A stretch of DNA of 64,000 bases from Plantactinospora sp. BC1 (lineage in GTDB: Bacteria; Actinomycetota; Actinomycetes; Mycobacteriales; Micromonosporaceae): positions 7,750,001 to 7,814,000 of the forward strand of contig NZ_CP028158.1 of NCBI RefSeq assembly GCF_003030345.1, given 5' to 3'. How positions within the stretch are numbered: position 1 is the stretch's first letter; each line of letters opens with the position of its first letter. The notes below the pieces were generated by a model that ran no database searches, was not told the origin of the DNA, and saw nothing but the letters and a program-made list of their open reading frames with translations. Shown here in pieces: positions 26,676-35,600 of this stretch. The position numbers and the translations under genes were made by a program.

Positions 26676-27344
26676 ATGAACTACTTTCTGTATGTGACGG
26701 ATGTTCTGGTCAGGATGGCCCGGCAACTGGCCGACCGCATTCCGGCGGAGGACTGGTTCGGGCTGCTCGATTCCGGTGTACCTGTTCACTTCCTCGACCG
26801 GCAGATTCTGTTCCATCAGGGCGACGTCGGCCGGCACGTGTACGCGCTGCGGCGTGGCACGGTCAAGGTTGTTCGCGTCGAGGCCGACGGCGGCCAGGCG
26901 ATTCTCACCTGTCGCACCGCAGGAGACGTGCTGGGTGACATGGCTGCCCTGGACGGGGGCCGCCGGTCGGCGACCGTCGTGGCGTTGGGCCGGGTAGATG
27001 CGCAGATGGTCACGGCGGCGCAGTTCCGGGCCTTCGTGGCCCGTCCTGCGGTGTTCGCCGGCTTCACTCTCTACACGGTGGAACGGCTGCGCGAGGCGGA
27101 CACCCAGCGCAGTGAGATAGCCCTGCTGCCGGTGCGGGCCAGGGTCGCCCGTGCCCTGCTGCGGCTGCACGACAACACGGTGATCCGCATGGCCCAGCAG
27201 GACCTCGCCTGTTACGCGGGCGCGTCCCGGAACGCCATTGTCGAGGAGTTGGGAGCGCTGCGGGCCGCGCAGATCATCCGCACAGCCCGGCGGGCTGTTG
27301 TCATCGCTGACTTCGATCGGCTGCGCACGATCGCGGAGCTCTGA
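26676..27344 (+). CDS. Crp/Fnr family cyclic-nucleotide-responsive regulator
   Basis: The 222-residue protein has an N-terminal cNMP-binding domain (about 30-145) with a phosphate-binding cassette LGDMAALDGGRRSATVVAL, where the key Arg and Ser/Thr are kept and Glu is Asp. A long dimer helix follows, then a C-terminal winged helix (QQDLACYAGASRNAIVEELG). It lies 115 bases upstream of a nucleotide cyclase on the same strand, so it plausibly senses that enzyme's product and adjusts the defence operon. The first residues (MNYFLYVTDVLV) may be altered by the adjacent IS3 break; ATG 26715 (MARQLADRI) is a credible alternative start. Confidence 0.85.
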   Translation: MNYFLYVTDVLVRMARQLADRIPAEDWFGLLDSGVPVHFLDRQILFHQGDVGRHVYALRRGTVKVVRVEADGGQAILTCRTAGDVLGDMAALDGGRRSATVVALGRVDAQMVTAAQFRAFVARPAVFAGFTLYTVERLREADTQRSEIALLPVRARVARALLRLHDNTVIRMAQQDLACYAGASRNAIVEELGALRAAQIIRTARRAVVIADFDRLRTIAEL

Positions 27345-27459
27345 CCCCGCCCCGCTGTCGCGCTCATCACGGCCGGAGTGCCCACTGGTGTGCAGTCTGG
27401 CGCGGGCGGCGATCCGCATCCTGTTGGTGTCCGATGTCGTGCGACACGAAGAGGCGCAG

Positions 27460-28269
27460 ATGACCGACGAGCCCGATGTCCCGTACGTGACCTCCGAGAC
27501 CTTGCCGCCCTACCGAGGAATCCTCGCGGTTGACGCCCGTGGTTTCACCGATCTGCCCGGCCGGCTGCACCAAACCATCAGCGGACTGATCCCGCAGGTG
27601 GTGGAACGGGCACTAGCCGACGCCGGGCTGGCCGACGCCTGGAACGAGCCGGCGTTCTTCGGGCCGACCGGCGACGGTTTCGCCATCGGTGTGCCCACCA
27701 ATGTGCTGCCGTTCCTCCTGCATCCATTCCTGCCGGAGTTGCAACGGGTGCTTGCCCGGCACAATGCGAACACTCGGTCCGGCGACGCTCGCATGCAACT
27801 GAGGGTGAGCATCAACGTCGGACCGGTGAAGGATGGGCCGAACCCCTATCTGAGCGGCAACGGCACTGCCCGCAACGACACGCATCGGCTGCTGGACTCC
27901 GTACCTGTGAAGGCGATCCTGTCCGCGGCGAGCCCCAGCGTGACCTTCGTGGCGGCGATCATCTCCGAGCGGGTCTATCAGGACGTGGTGCTGCAGGGAT
28001 ACGCCGGCGTGCACCCAGACCGCCTCATCGAGGTGCCGGCGACCGTGGAGGGCAAGAGCTTCGCCCAACGTGCTTGGCTCTACGTGCCCGAGCCGTCTGG
28101 GAGCCTCGCCGCCGTGCCGGCGCTCCGGCCGGTCGACCCTTCCTCCACACCGGAGAAGAAGGCGGCCCCCGCAGGGTCGTCGACCGTGATCAACGCGCCG
28201 GACAACAGGGGCGGTGTCAGCGGCACCGTCCAGGGCGACATGAACATCGGCCTCGGGAGGGAGTCGTGA
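27460..28269 (+). CDS. Class III nucleotide cyclase (PycC-like) with Gly-rich tail
   Basis: The 269-residue protein is a single cyclase homology domain with all core residues in place. The two metal-binding aspartates are Asp25 (AVDARGFT) and Asp72 (PTGDGFAIG). The Asn139-Arg143 pair (RNDTHRLLD) matches the N-x3-R transition-state motif. The usual substrate-specifying Lys before GD is absent (GPTGD), as in non-adenylyl cyclases such as Pycsar uridylate/cytidylate cyclases. Residues 241-269 form a tail with VINAPDNRGGVSGTVQGD, echoed in the next protein's N-terminus. GAAGAGG precedes the ATG. The stop overlaps the NTPase GTG (GTGA), so the two are coupled. The cyclic nucleotide made is unknown. 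Confidence 0.82.
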   Translation: MTDEPDVPYVTSETLPPYRGILAVDARGFTDLPGRLHQTISGLIPQVVERALADAGLADAWNEPAFFGPTGDGFAIGVPTNVLPFLLHPFLPELQRVLARHNANTRSGDARMQLRVSINVGPVKDGPNPYLSGNGTARNDTHRLLDSVPVKAILSAASPSVTFVAAIISERVYQDVVLQGYAGVHPDRLIEVPATVEGKSFAQRAWLYVPEPSGSLAAVPALRPVDPSSTPEKKAAPAGSSTVINAPDNRGGVSGTVQGDMNIGLGRES

Positions 28270-30314
28270 CCGAGCTGCTGGAACCGCCGGAGACCGTCGA
28301 CATCGGCGAGATCGAGGAGCGCTTGGCGGAGACCCAGATCAACGCGGCGGGTAACCGCGGGCTCGTCGTCGGATCGGTCGCCGGGGATCTCCTGGTGCAG
28401 GTGGACCGTCTGCGTCGAATGGAGCGCCTGGACCCGGAGTACGTTCGCGCGACCGTCGCCGCATACGTCGACCGGTCGTTCCGCACGGTGGCCGGCCAGG
28501 AACTGCGCACCGATCAGGTCGTGGAACGGCTGCGGGCGCACCACAGCGTCGTGCTCCTTGGCGAGCCGGGATCGGGCCGGCACACCGCAGCCGTTACCGC
28601 GCTGGGCCGGTTGAACGTACCGCTCGAACGGATCCCCGCCTGGGACGCCGGACAGCCCGGGCAGTTCCTTGCGGCCGACCTGCCGGCTAAGGCCGGTACC
28701 GGTTATCTCTTCGTCCACCCGGACGACGAGACGACTTCCGGCGAGTTCGGGCGGCAGTTGCGGGCGTACCGCGATCGGCTGGCTGCCAAGGGCGCCTTCC
28801 TAGTGGTGGTGGCCCGGGAGGTGGCGTGGCGGGCGACCGGCGAGTCGTGGCCCGACCTCACCTTCGCCGCATGCATCCCGGACCGGCGGCAGCTGCTCGC
28901 CGCACGGGTAAGCGCCCGCCGGCCGGGCCGCGACTTGTCCCGGATGATCGGAGACGAGCGCGTCGAGGAGCTGATGTGCAAGGCCTCGCCGCGCGATGTC
29001 GCCCGGCTCGCCGATCTGATGGTCGACACCGCCGGACGGGCCGAGGCGGGACAGGACGACGACTGGATCGTCGGTGAGGTGGTCGGTGCCTACCAGGAGT
29101 GGACCCACGAGCTGGACGACTGGTTCGGCAAGCACCCAGACGTCGACGCACGGCTGTTTCTGCTCGCGGCCGCCGTGCTCGAGTCCAGTCCGGCGGGGCG
29201 CGTGTTGAGGTGCGCCGAGGAACTCGCCGAGATGCTGGAGGGCCGGCAGGTTGGGAGAAACAGCGTCACCACCGCCGGGGTGCGGCAGCTGGCCAAGGCG
29301 ATCGATGCGCGACTCGAGGGCGATGACGCACGGCTCTACTTCAACCGGCCCTCGTACGCCGAATCGGTGGTCGAGTACTTCCTGACGGACCGCTCGGACG
29401 GCTTTCGGAGGGTGTTCACCGACTGGCTGATTCAGGTGCCCAAGGTACCCGGACAGTACGAGGCGACCCAACTGGCCCAGCTGGTCGCCGGCGCGGTGCT
29501 CGGGGTAGTCCGCCGGCGCTCTGACATCGGCCTCGTACTGCGGATCGCCAACCGGTGGGCGTTGTCCGGCCTGCTGCGTCCGGTGCTGGCGTCCCTGGTT
29601 ACCGCAGTGGCGCTCAGCCCCGAGGCCGGCGCGCGGATGCGGGCCCGGCTCAACCAGTGGGCCACCTACTCCGCCAGCATCGACGTGTGGCGGCTGGTCG
29701 CCGAGGTCTGCACCGGCGATCTCGCCGACGCCTACCCCCAGGTCGCCCTGACCCGGGTGAAGAACCTCGCGGTGCGCGCCGACGGGCCACTCGTCCCACT
29801 GGTCGTGCAGGCCGTGATCGACCTGTGGCAGCGCCCCGCCCTGCAGCGCGATGTGCTGGAGCGTCTGCTGCAATGGCTCGGCGACCCAGCGGCGCCGGCC
29901 TTCACGGTGGCCGGCCGGGTCGTCGCAACGCTGGGCACGGCGACCATCCGCGTCGCGTACGAGCAGAACGCCGGCCTGGGCCCGGCACTGCCCGCCGCCG
30001 TCGGCAACCTGCTTGAGCACCTCGACGAACCGGAGCACTTGCGCGACACCCTCTACAGCTGGCTCGACCAGGCGGTCGACGACGAGCACTTCGCCGGCTG
30101 GCTCATCGAGGTGCTCGCGGCGTCCGTCCGCGGTCCGGGTTCTGCGCTGCGGATCACCTGCGTCCGCACCTTCGCCTACGGCTGGGAGACGCGGGCGGTG
30201 TCCAGCCGACGTGCGGCGTTGCGCGAGCGGCTGGTCGACCGGGTCAGCAACGCCAACGCGACCATTCTCGGCTGGGTCCGGGCCGTGCAGCCGGAGGGGG
30301 ACGGCGATGCCTGA
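28266..30314 (+). CDS. STAND-like NTPase with N-terminal INAxxNRG motif
   Basis: The 682-residue protein starts (GTG 28266) with a short helix and then INAAGNRGLVVGSVAGD (25-41), similar to the cyclase tail. A degenerate Walker A follows, LLGEPGSGRHTA (98-108), with Arg-His where Lys-Thr/Ser is usual, a variant I have seen in actinobacterial NTPases. A Walker-B-like GYLFVHPDDE comes later. The remaining 450 residues are helical with repeat-like Leu/Ala/Trp spacing (about 330-680), as in STAND sensor arrays. It lacks transmembrane segments. I infer a signal-transducing NTPase that could detect a phage cue or the cyclase state. The next gene overlaps it by 8 bases. Confidence 0.6.
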   Translation: MTELLEPPETVDIGEIEERLAETQINAAGNRGLVVGSVAGDLLVQVDRLRRMERLDPEYVRATVAAYVDRSFRTVAGQELRTDQVVERLRAHHSVVLLGEPGSGRHTAAVTALGRLNVPLERIPAWDAGQPGQFLAADLPAKAGTGYLFVHPDDETTSGEFGRQLRAYRDRLAAKGAFLVVVAREVAWRATGESWPDLTFAACIPDRRQLLAARVSARRPGRDLSRMIGDERVEELMCKASPRDVARLADLMVDTAGRAEAGQDDDWIVGEVVGAYQEWTHELDDWFGKHPDVDARLFLLAAAVLESSPAGRVLRCAEELAEMLEGRQVGRNSVTTAGVRQLAKAIDARLEGDDARLYFNRPSYAESVVEYFLTDRSDGFRRVFTDWLIQVPKVPGQYEATQLAQLVAGAVLGVVRRRSDIGLVLRIANRWALSGLLRPVLASLVTAVALSPEAGARMRARLNQWATYSASIDVWRLVAEVCTGDLADAYPQVALTRVKNLAVRADGPLVPLVVQAVIDLWQRPALQRDVLERLLQWLGDPAAPAFTVAGRVVATLGTATIRVAYEQNAGLGPALPAAVGNLLEHLDEPEHLRDTLYSWLDQAVDDEHFAGWLIEVLAASVRGPGSALRITCVRTFAYGWETRAVSSRRAALRERLVDRVSNANATILGWVRAVQPEGDGDA

Positions 30315-31047
30315 CTGGCTCGACCGCCTGTTCCCGGCCCGGCCGGCAGTGACGGCCGCCGCCGCGATCCCGCCAGTCACGTGGATCGACGACGCGTTCC
30401 CGGCCACCCTGCCCAGCCGGGTCGAGGGCGGCTGGTTCTCCGCCTTCTTCACGGCACGCTGGTTCGGCGACCCGGCCCGAGGCGACCTGCGCGACTGGCT
30501 GCGCGGCGCCATCGTGCGCCGCGCCGAGCGGGTCACCCGAGACCTGAGCGTCATCCACCTCGACACCGCCCAGCTCAGGGTCAACGCCGGGCTGCGCGAG
30601 ATCACCATCCCAGCCGACGTCCCCGTCCGGCGCCTCACCGTCACGGCGACCCTCACCGCGACCGAGGAGGCGCGGCGAACAGCCGCTGAGTGGGAGGAGT
30701 TGCGGACCAAGCTGGCGCTGCGACAGATGAACGACAAGCTCGAAATTGAGCGGCTGCGACACCTGCGGGAAGACATCTTCCGGCGGCCCGAGGTCGCCCG
30801 CACCTACTGGCTCGACCGCCATCCGGACGCCATGGAGAGCCTGCTGGACGACCGGTTCGAACGGATCGCCGAAAAGCTCGGCTCGGCGCCGGACAACTCG
30901 GCCATGGTAATCGCGAATGTGCTGCGGGACTTCCTGGGCGACCTGGACGCCGAGCACAAGCGGACGCTAATCGACCTGTTGAGACGGTTATTGATTGATT
31001 TCCGTCGCGGCGAGCTGGTGGCGAAGCTTCCAGAGGAGCCGGCATGA
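30307..31047 (+). CDS. Unknown coiled-coil protein of the cyclase operon
   Basis: This 246-residue protein has no domain I can name. It has a beta-rich middle (LSVIHLDTAQLRVNAGLREI, then TIPADVPVRRLTVTATLTAT, about 80-115) followed by a charged helix likely to form a coiled coil (EEARRTAAEWEELRTKLALR, about 118-165) and a helical C-terminus. The strand-then-coiled-coil order is loosely reminiscent of SPFH-type scaffolds, but this is weak. There is no signal peptide or membrane helix. It overlaps the NTPase by 8 bases and the next membrane gene by 4 (ATGA), so it is an integral part of the operon. Confidence 0.6.
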   Translation: MPDWLDRLFPARPAVTAAAAIPPVTWIDDAFPATLPSRVEGGWFSAFFTARWFGDPARGDLRDWLRGAIVRRAERVTRDLSVIHLDTAQLRVNAGLREITIPADVPVRRLTVTATLTATEEARRTAAEWEELRTKLALRQMNDKLEIERLRHLREDIFRRPEVARTYWLDRHPDAMESLLDDRFERIAEKLGSAPDNSAMVIANVLRDFLGDLDAEHKRTLIDLLRRLLIDFRRGELVAKLPEEPA

Positions 31048-31388
31048 GGGCGGAGGCGGCGGCGTGGGGCGTCCTCGCCACGGGCGCGTCCGGGCAGGTA
31101 GCCGTCGAGATCCTGGCCGGCGACGGAGTCGCCGCACGGGCGACGGCGCTGAGCCTGACCGTCGTCCTCCTGGGGGCGAACGCGGCCGGCCGACGTCATC
31201 CGCAGTGGATTTCTATCGCTGTGTGCGTCGCCAGCCTCCCCCTATGGGTCAGTCACGGCGCCGGAGCGCTCAGCATGTATGACCCGGGGGGCGGAGCCGC
31301 GTCAGCGCTAAGCCCCGTACTGCTGATCGTCGGGACCCTCCTGCTGCATGTCGAGAGGCAGGACCGCCCCGCAAGAGGAGAACCATGA
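31044..31388 (+). CDS. Small membrane protein of the cyclase operon
   Basis: The 114-residue product has about four hydrophobic segments (GVLATGASGQVAVEILAG, ALSLTVVLLGANAAG, WISIAVCVASLPLWVSHGAG and ALSPVLLIVGTLLLHVE) with short loops and no long soluble domain. It is not a recognisable family. It overlaps both neighbours by ATGA junctions (31044 and 31385). Placed before a PycTM-like effector, it may be a membrane partner or regulator of that effector. Confidence 0.6.
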   Translation: MRAEAAAWGVLATGASGQVAVEILAGDGVAARATALSLTVVLLGANAAGRRHPQWISIAVCVASLPLWVSHGAGALSMYDPGGGAASALSPVLLIVGTLLLHVERQDRPARGEP

Positions 31389-31897
31389 CCCGTGCGCCGC
31401 GAAAACCGGACGTCATCGACGCCTGGCACATGGTCTCGCTCGTCGTCGAGTGGACCAAGCACGCCGACACGAAAGCCGGCGCCACCCTAACTGGCGCCGG
31501 AGTACTCGGCGGCCTGCTCTACACGCTGGTCGGCAAGGTGCACCGGCCGGCGCCGGTCTTCGTCGTCGCGGTCGCAGCTTGCGCGCTGTCGGTGATCGGC
31601 ACCGCAGTCGCGGCGATCGTGGCCGTCAGCCCGCGTGTCCGGGGCGGCCGGGCGGTGCAAGCGCCGCTATTCTGCGTGGACATCGCGGAGCGCTTCGCCG
31701 ACTCCCTGGCGTACGCCACCGAGTTCCAAGCGCTCACCCGCGACCGGAGGATGCTGCACGTCGCCCTGTCCGATCTGATCTGGCACAGCGCGACCATCGC
31801 GGCCCGCAAGTACCGAGTGGTCAAATGGGCGACGAGCGGGCTCGTGTTGAGTGTGATCTTGCTGGCGGTAACGGCGGTTGTCAGTACCTTAGCCTGA
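31385..31897 (+). CDS. PycTM-like Pycsar effector (DUF5706-type membrane protein)
   Basis: The 170-residue protein shows the effector hallmark near its start, VVEWTKHADTKAGATLTGAG followed by VLGGLLYTLVGK. This is the (H/W)-x-ADTKA helix and first membrane segment of the Pycsar effector family. A second hydrophobic helix is at about 58-78 and a third at the C-terminus (GLVLSVILLAVTAVVSTL), with a helical cytoplasmic part between. In Pycsar immunity such proteins bind cCMP or cUMP and damage the membrane to stop phage. Its place as the last gene of a cyclase operon supports this role. Direct binding is inference. Confidence 0.75.
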   Translation: MTRAPRKPDVIDAWHMVSLVVEWTKHADTKAGATLTGAGVLGGLLYTLVGKVHRPAPVFVVAVAACALSVIGTAVAAIVAVSPRVRGGRAVQAPLFCVDIAERFADSLAYATEFQALTRDRRMLHVALSDLIWHSATIAARKYRVVKWATSGLVLSVILLAVTAVVSTLA

Positions 31898-31961
31898 GTG
31901 AGCGACCTGTCGCGGGACTGGAAATAACGGGCTGATCGACCGATCAAGGGAGAGACGCCAG

Positions 31962-32349
31962 ATGACGACCGACACCGCTGTGGGACAGCTGGCCGCCGAG
32001 CCGGCCATAGCCAAAGTCGTCGACGCGCCGTGGGAGATCGCCACCGGCTCGGATCTTGTCTTCCCCGAGGGTAACCGGCCGCCGCACGGCACGGACCCGC
32101 ATGGTCAACGCGTACCTGCCCCGGCTGCACGCCGCAGCCGCCACCGACGCGAGCCTGGGTGCCGCGTTCGTACGCGTGACGGGCCTGCTCGCTGCGCCCA
32201 CCAGCCTGCTGCGACCGGATCGGGTGCTACGCGTCCTCCTCAGCCGCGACAGCGCCGCATCGAATGGCGCCGACGCGGTCGTACCTCCACCGGTCAGCCT
32301 GCCGGCCGACCCGGCCGCCACACTAGGCGGTCAGAGACCCGCCGGCTGA
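31962..32349 (+). pseudogene. Decayed C-terminal piece of an FAD-dependent monooxygenase
   Basis: The start reads MTTDTAVGQLAAEPAIAKVV then DAPWEIATGSDLVFPE in one frame. From about 32070 the continuation, VTGRRTARTRMVNAYLPRLH then FVRVTGLLAAPTSLLRPDRV, lies in another frame. Together these match the tail of actinobacterial FAD-dependent monooxygenases, where an RMVNxYLxRLxAAA helix and a LxxPxSLLRP segment close the protein. The FAD-binding Rossmann domain is missing. A small frameshift and the missing N-terminus make it a relic, at the right edge of the defence-like island. Confidence 0.55.
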
Positions 32350-32689
32350 CCATCGCAGTGGTCCAGGTCGAGACCTACCTACGTCGACGCGGTGTCGCCG
32401 CACCATCTCGAGTAAGGCCAACCAGGACCCGGCGGCAAGGGGTCCCAAGAGGGCCTCTTCTTCCAGCACGGACATGCCCATCGCTCCGCCTTTATGGCCT
32501 AGATCACAACATCGTTGGCTGCCTATTAATGTCGGTGACTCTCCGAAGTAACCCCACTTCGCTGCCTTCAACGAGCCGGTTGCGGGTGTCCGTTCTTGAT
32601 CGTTTCCGGCCTTGTTGCCCAGTGTTGGCGTGAGACTGCGGAGGGTGTTTATGGTCTTCGCCGTTGCTCCGAGCGGTTAGGGGTGTGGC
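32350..32689. other. Intergenic, island edge and LamG gene promoter
   Basis: These 340 bases contain no confident gene. A minus-strand frame from an ATG at 32475 reads MSVLEEEALLGPLAAGSWLA and could be a 50-residue relic, but I cannot place it. The A+T content rises near 32500-32550. The right part must hold the promoter of the LamG-lectin gene. Confidence 0.35.
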
Positions 32690-35600
32690 GTGGGCCGTCG
32701 GTGGTGCCGCAGGCTGGCTGTGTGGGTGGTGGCGGTGGTGGCCGGGAGCGCCTTGGCTGTGCCGGGCGTGTCGCGTCCTGTTGCGGCGGCCCCGGCGTGT
32801 ACGGGGGTCGCTGGTTCCGAGGCTGAGGCGTCCGCGATGGCTGCTGCTTGTGCCGAGCCTGTTCTGGTCGAGGGTTCGCGTACCGAGTTCGCGCAGGTGG
32901 TGGCGCAGCCGGATGGACGGCTGCGGTTTGAGTCCGGAGTCGTGCCGCAGCGGACCCGCAAGGCGGGAGGCTGGGCGGACGTCGACCTTACGCTGGCTCG
33001 TGGCGCCGACGGCCTGTTGCGGCCTGTTGCGTCAGTAGCCGACGTGGCGTTCTCCGGGGGCGGTTCCGGTCCGTTGGTGGTGCTTGCGCGCGACGGTCAG
33101 ACGATGGAGATGTCGTGGCCGGGGGGCGCATTGCCCGCACCGGTTCTCTCGGGTGACTCGGCGACCTATCCGGATGTGTTGGCCGGTGTGGACCTGGTGG
33201 TGCGGGCGACGTGGACGGGGTTCAGCCATGTGCTCGTGGTCAAGTCGGCGGCGGCTGCGGCGAATCCGGCGGTGCGGCAGATCCGGTTCGGTCTTGGCGG
33301 AAGTGTGCAGGTGCGATCGGGTCCGGATGGGCGGCTTCGGGCGGCGGCGGGCACCAGGGTCATTGCCTCGGCGGAGCCGCCGGTGATGTGGGACTCGCGC
33401 ACCGGCGCGGCGGGAGGTTCGGCAGGGCAGAGGACGTCGTCGGCGGAGTCGACGTCCGCGGTTGCGGGGGACGCTGCCCGGGTCGCGCCGGTGGAGGTGG
33501 AGGTGTCGGGCGGGGATCTGTTGCTGCGCCCGGACACGGAGTTGCTCACCGCCCCGGACGCGGTTTTTCCGATGTACGTCGATCCGGCGTGGTCGGTGTA
33601 CAAGACGAAGTGGGCGTACGCGACGAACAACAACTCGTCGAACACCGACTACAGCGTGGCCCGGGTGGGGTTGAACCCGGACACCGGTGCCGTCTACCGG
33701 TCGTTCTTCGAGTTCTCCACCACCGCGAACGGAGTTTCGTTGGCCGGCAAACACGTCGAGTCGGCGTACGTGCAGATGAAGCTTGACCACTCCTGGTCGT
33801 GCGGTGACACGGTGACGTCGATGTACTCGACGTCGGCGGTCAACGCGACACCGAAGGCGTCGTGGTCGACCGGGCTGAAGGCGCTTCTGGACACCGCCTC
33901 GGGTCACGCCAACGAGTCCGGGGGGTGCAGCTCGATCCAACCCGACATGATCATGAACTTCTCGGGGTCGACGGTGACGAGCCACCTGCGGAGCGCCGCG
34001 ACCGCGAAGTCGTCGACGATTACCGTCGGGTTCACCGCGCGGGACGGGGAGGGCTCGGGGGAGTCGACCCAGGACCGGTGGAAGAAGTTCTTCCCCAATG
34101 ACGCGAAGCTCTACGTGGATTACGACAGCAAGCCCGGCGTACCGAACGGGCTCCAGGTCGCCGGGGTCGCCTGCCCGGCTTCGAGTGTGTTGACCGTCGG
34201 CACGTTGGCCCCAACGCTGTCGGCAGTGTTCCCGGACGCGGACCGGGCCGACTCGTTGACCGGGACGTTCGAGTGGATCGAGGTGCCGGTCAAGGGGATG
34301 GGGGTGGTGACCGATACGTTCCCGGGCCGTCAGACCCCACCACCGGCGAAGGCGGGTGTAACTCCTAACGCCCGGGCGACGAGTAGCGCGCTGTCGATCG
34401 CGACTGGCAAGACGTATGCGTTCCGGGCCAGGGGCACGGACAAGGCGCCGTACTCGCTGACGGGATCATGGTCGGCGTGGTGTCAGTTCGCCGCTGACAC
34501 GAAGCGGCCGCCGGTCGTGGTGAAGGTGTTGACGGTACCGGCGGGCCCGGGGATGAAGGGCCGGTTCCGGTTCGAGTCGACGGACACCGACGTGACCAGG
34601 TTCCAGTACGGCTGGGACGCCGCGACCAAGGAGATCGCCGCCCAGGGCAGTGGTCCGAAGTACGCGGAGGTCGATCTGACCGCGCCCGGGTTCGGCCGCA
34701 ACGTGCTGCTGGCCAAGGCGATCGACGCCACCCTCAACGAGGGGTACGGGTCGGTCGAGTTCGATGTCAAGCGCCCGTCACCGCCGGTCGCCGAGTGGGG
34801 TCTGCAAACCTATCCGGGGGTCAACCAGGCGGCGGCGCTGGGCGACCGGAAGAAGGCGCCGACCGACTCCTCACTCACCGCCGCGAATGTGACCTGGCCG
34901 GATGGTCAGCGAATGGTCGGTGGGCAGGCCGCCACCTTCAACGGCCTCTCGTCCGCCGCCACGACCACGGCCAAGGTGGTGGACACCAACGCCTCGTTCA
35001 GTGTCGCCGCCTGGGTACGTCTCGGTGCCCTACCTACCGCCGACGTGAAGATCGCGACCCAGGAGGGTCAGGACGCGGCCGGGTTCGACTTCGGAGTACG
35101 GCGCATGGGCACCGGGTTGACGCCGTACTGGTCGTTCCTGATGAAGGACACCGCCGCCCAGTCGAGCACGTCGCGGATGGCGGTGTCCCCGACGGCGATC
35201 ACCGCGGCGGATGTCGGGCGCTGGACTCATCTGGCTGGCGTCTACGACGCGACGGAGAAGAAGATCCGGCTGTACGTCGACGGCCAGCAGGTTGCCGAGG
35301 CTGATCGCACTGCCGTGCCGTGGCAGGCGGCTGGCAGGTTCGCGGTGGGCCGGGGCTTCGGCTCCGGCGCGGTGGAGAACTGGTGGAACGGCGCGATAGC
35401 CGAGATGCAGGTGTTCGACCGGGTGCTGGTGGCCCACGACTTCACCGGGCAGCTGGCGAGTGATCCGCTCTCCGGTGGGTTCAACGAACCGGGGATCCTG
35501 ACGCCGATCCAGGTCGGGAACTGGAACTTCGAGGCCGCGACACCCTGCTACCTGGCCAACCTTAAGGACACCTGCGAGGCGCCGGACACGACGACCGCAT

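Noticed and set aside
27460-28269. Cyclase operon considered as CBASS
   Set aside because: The enzyme is a class III cyclase (two Asp, N-x3-R), not a CD-NTase, and no Cap2/Cap3 or CBASS effector is present.
28800-30803. Long minus-strand open frame of 667 codons opposite the NTPase
   Set aside because: The plus strand has coupled starts, ribosome-binding sites and domain motifs. The minus frame is a G+C shadow.
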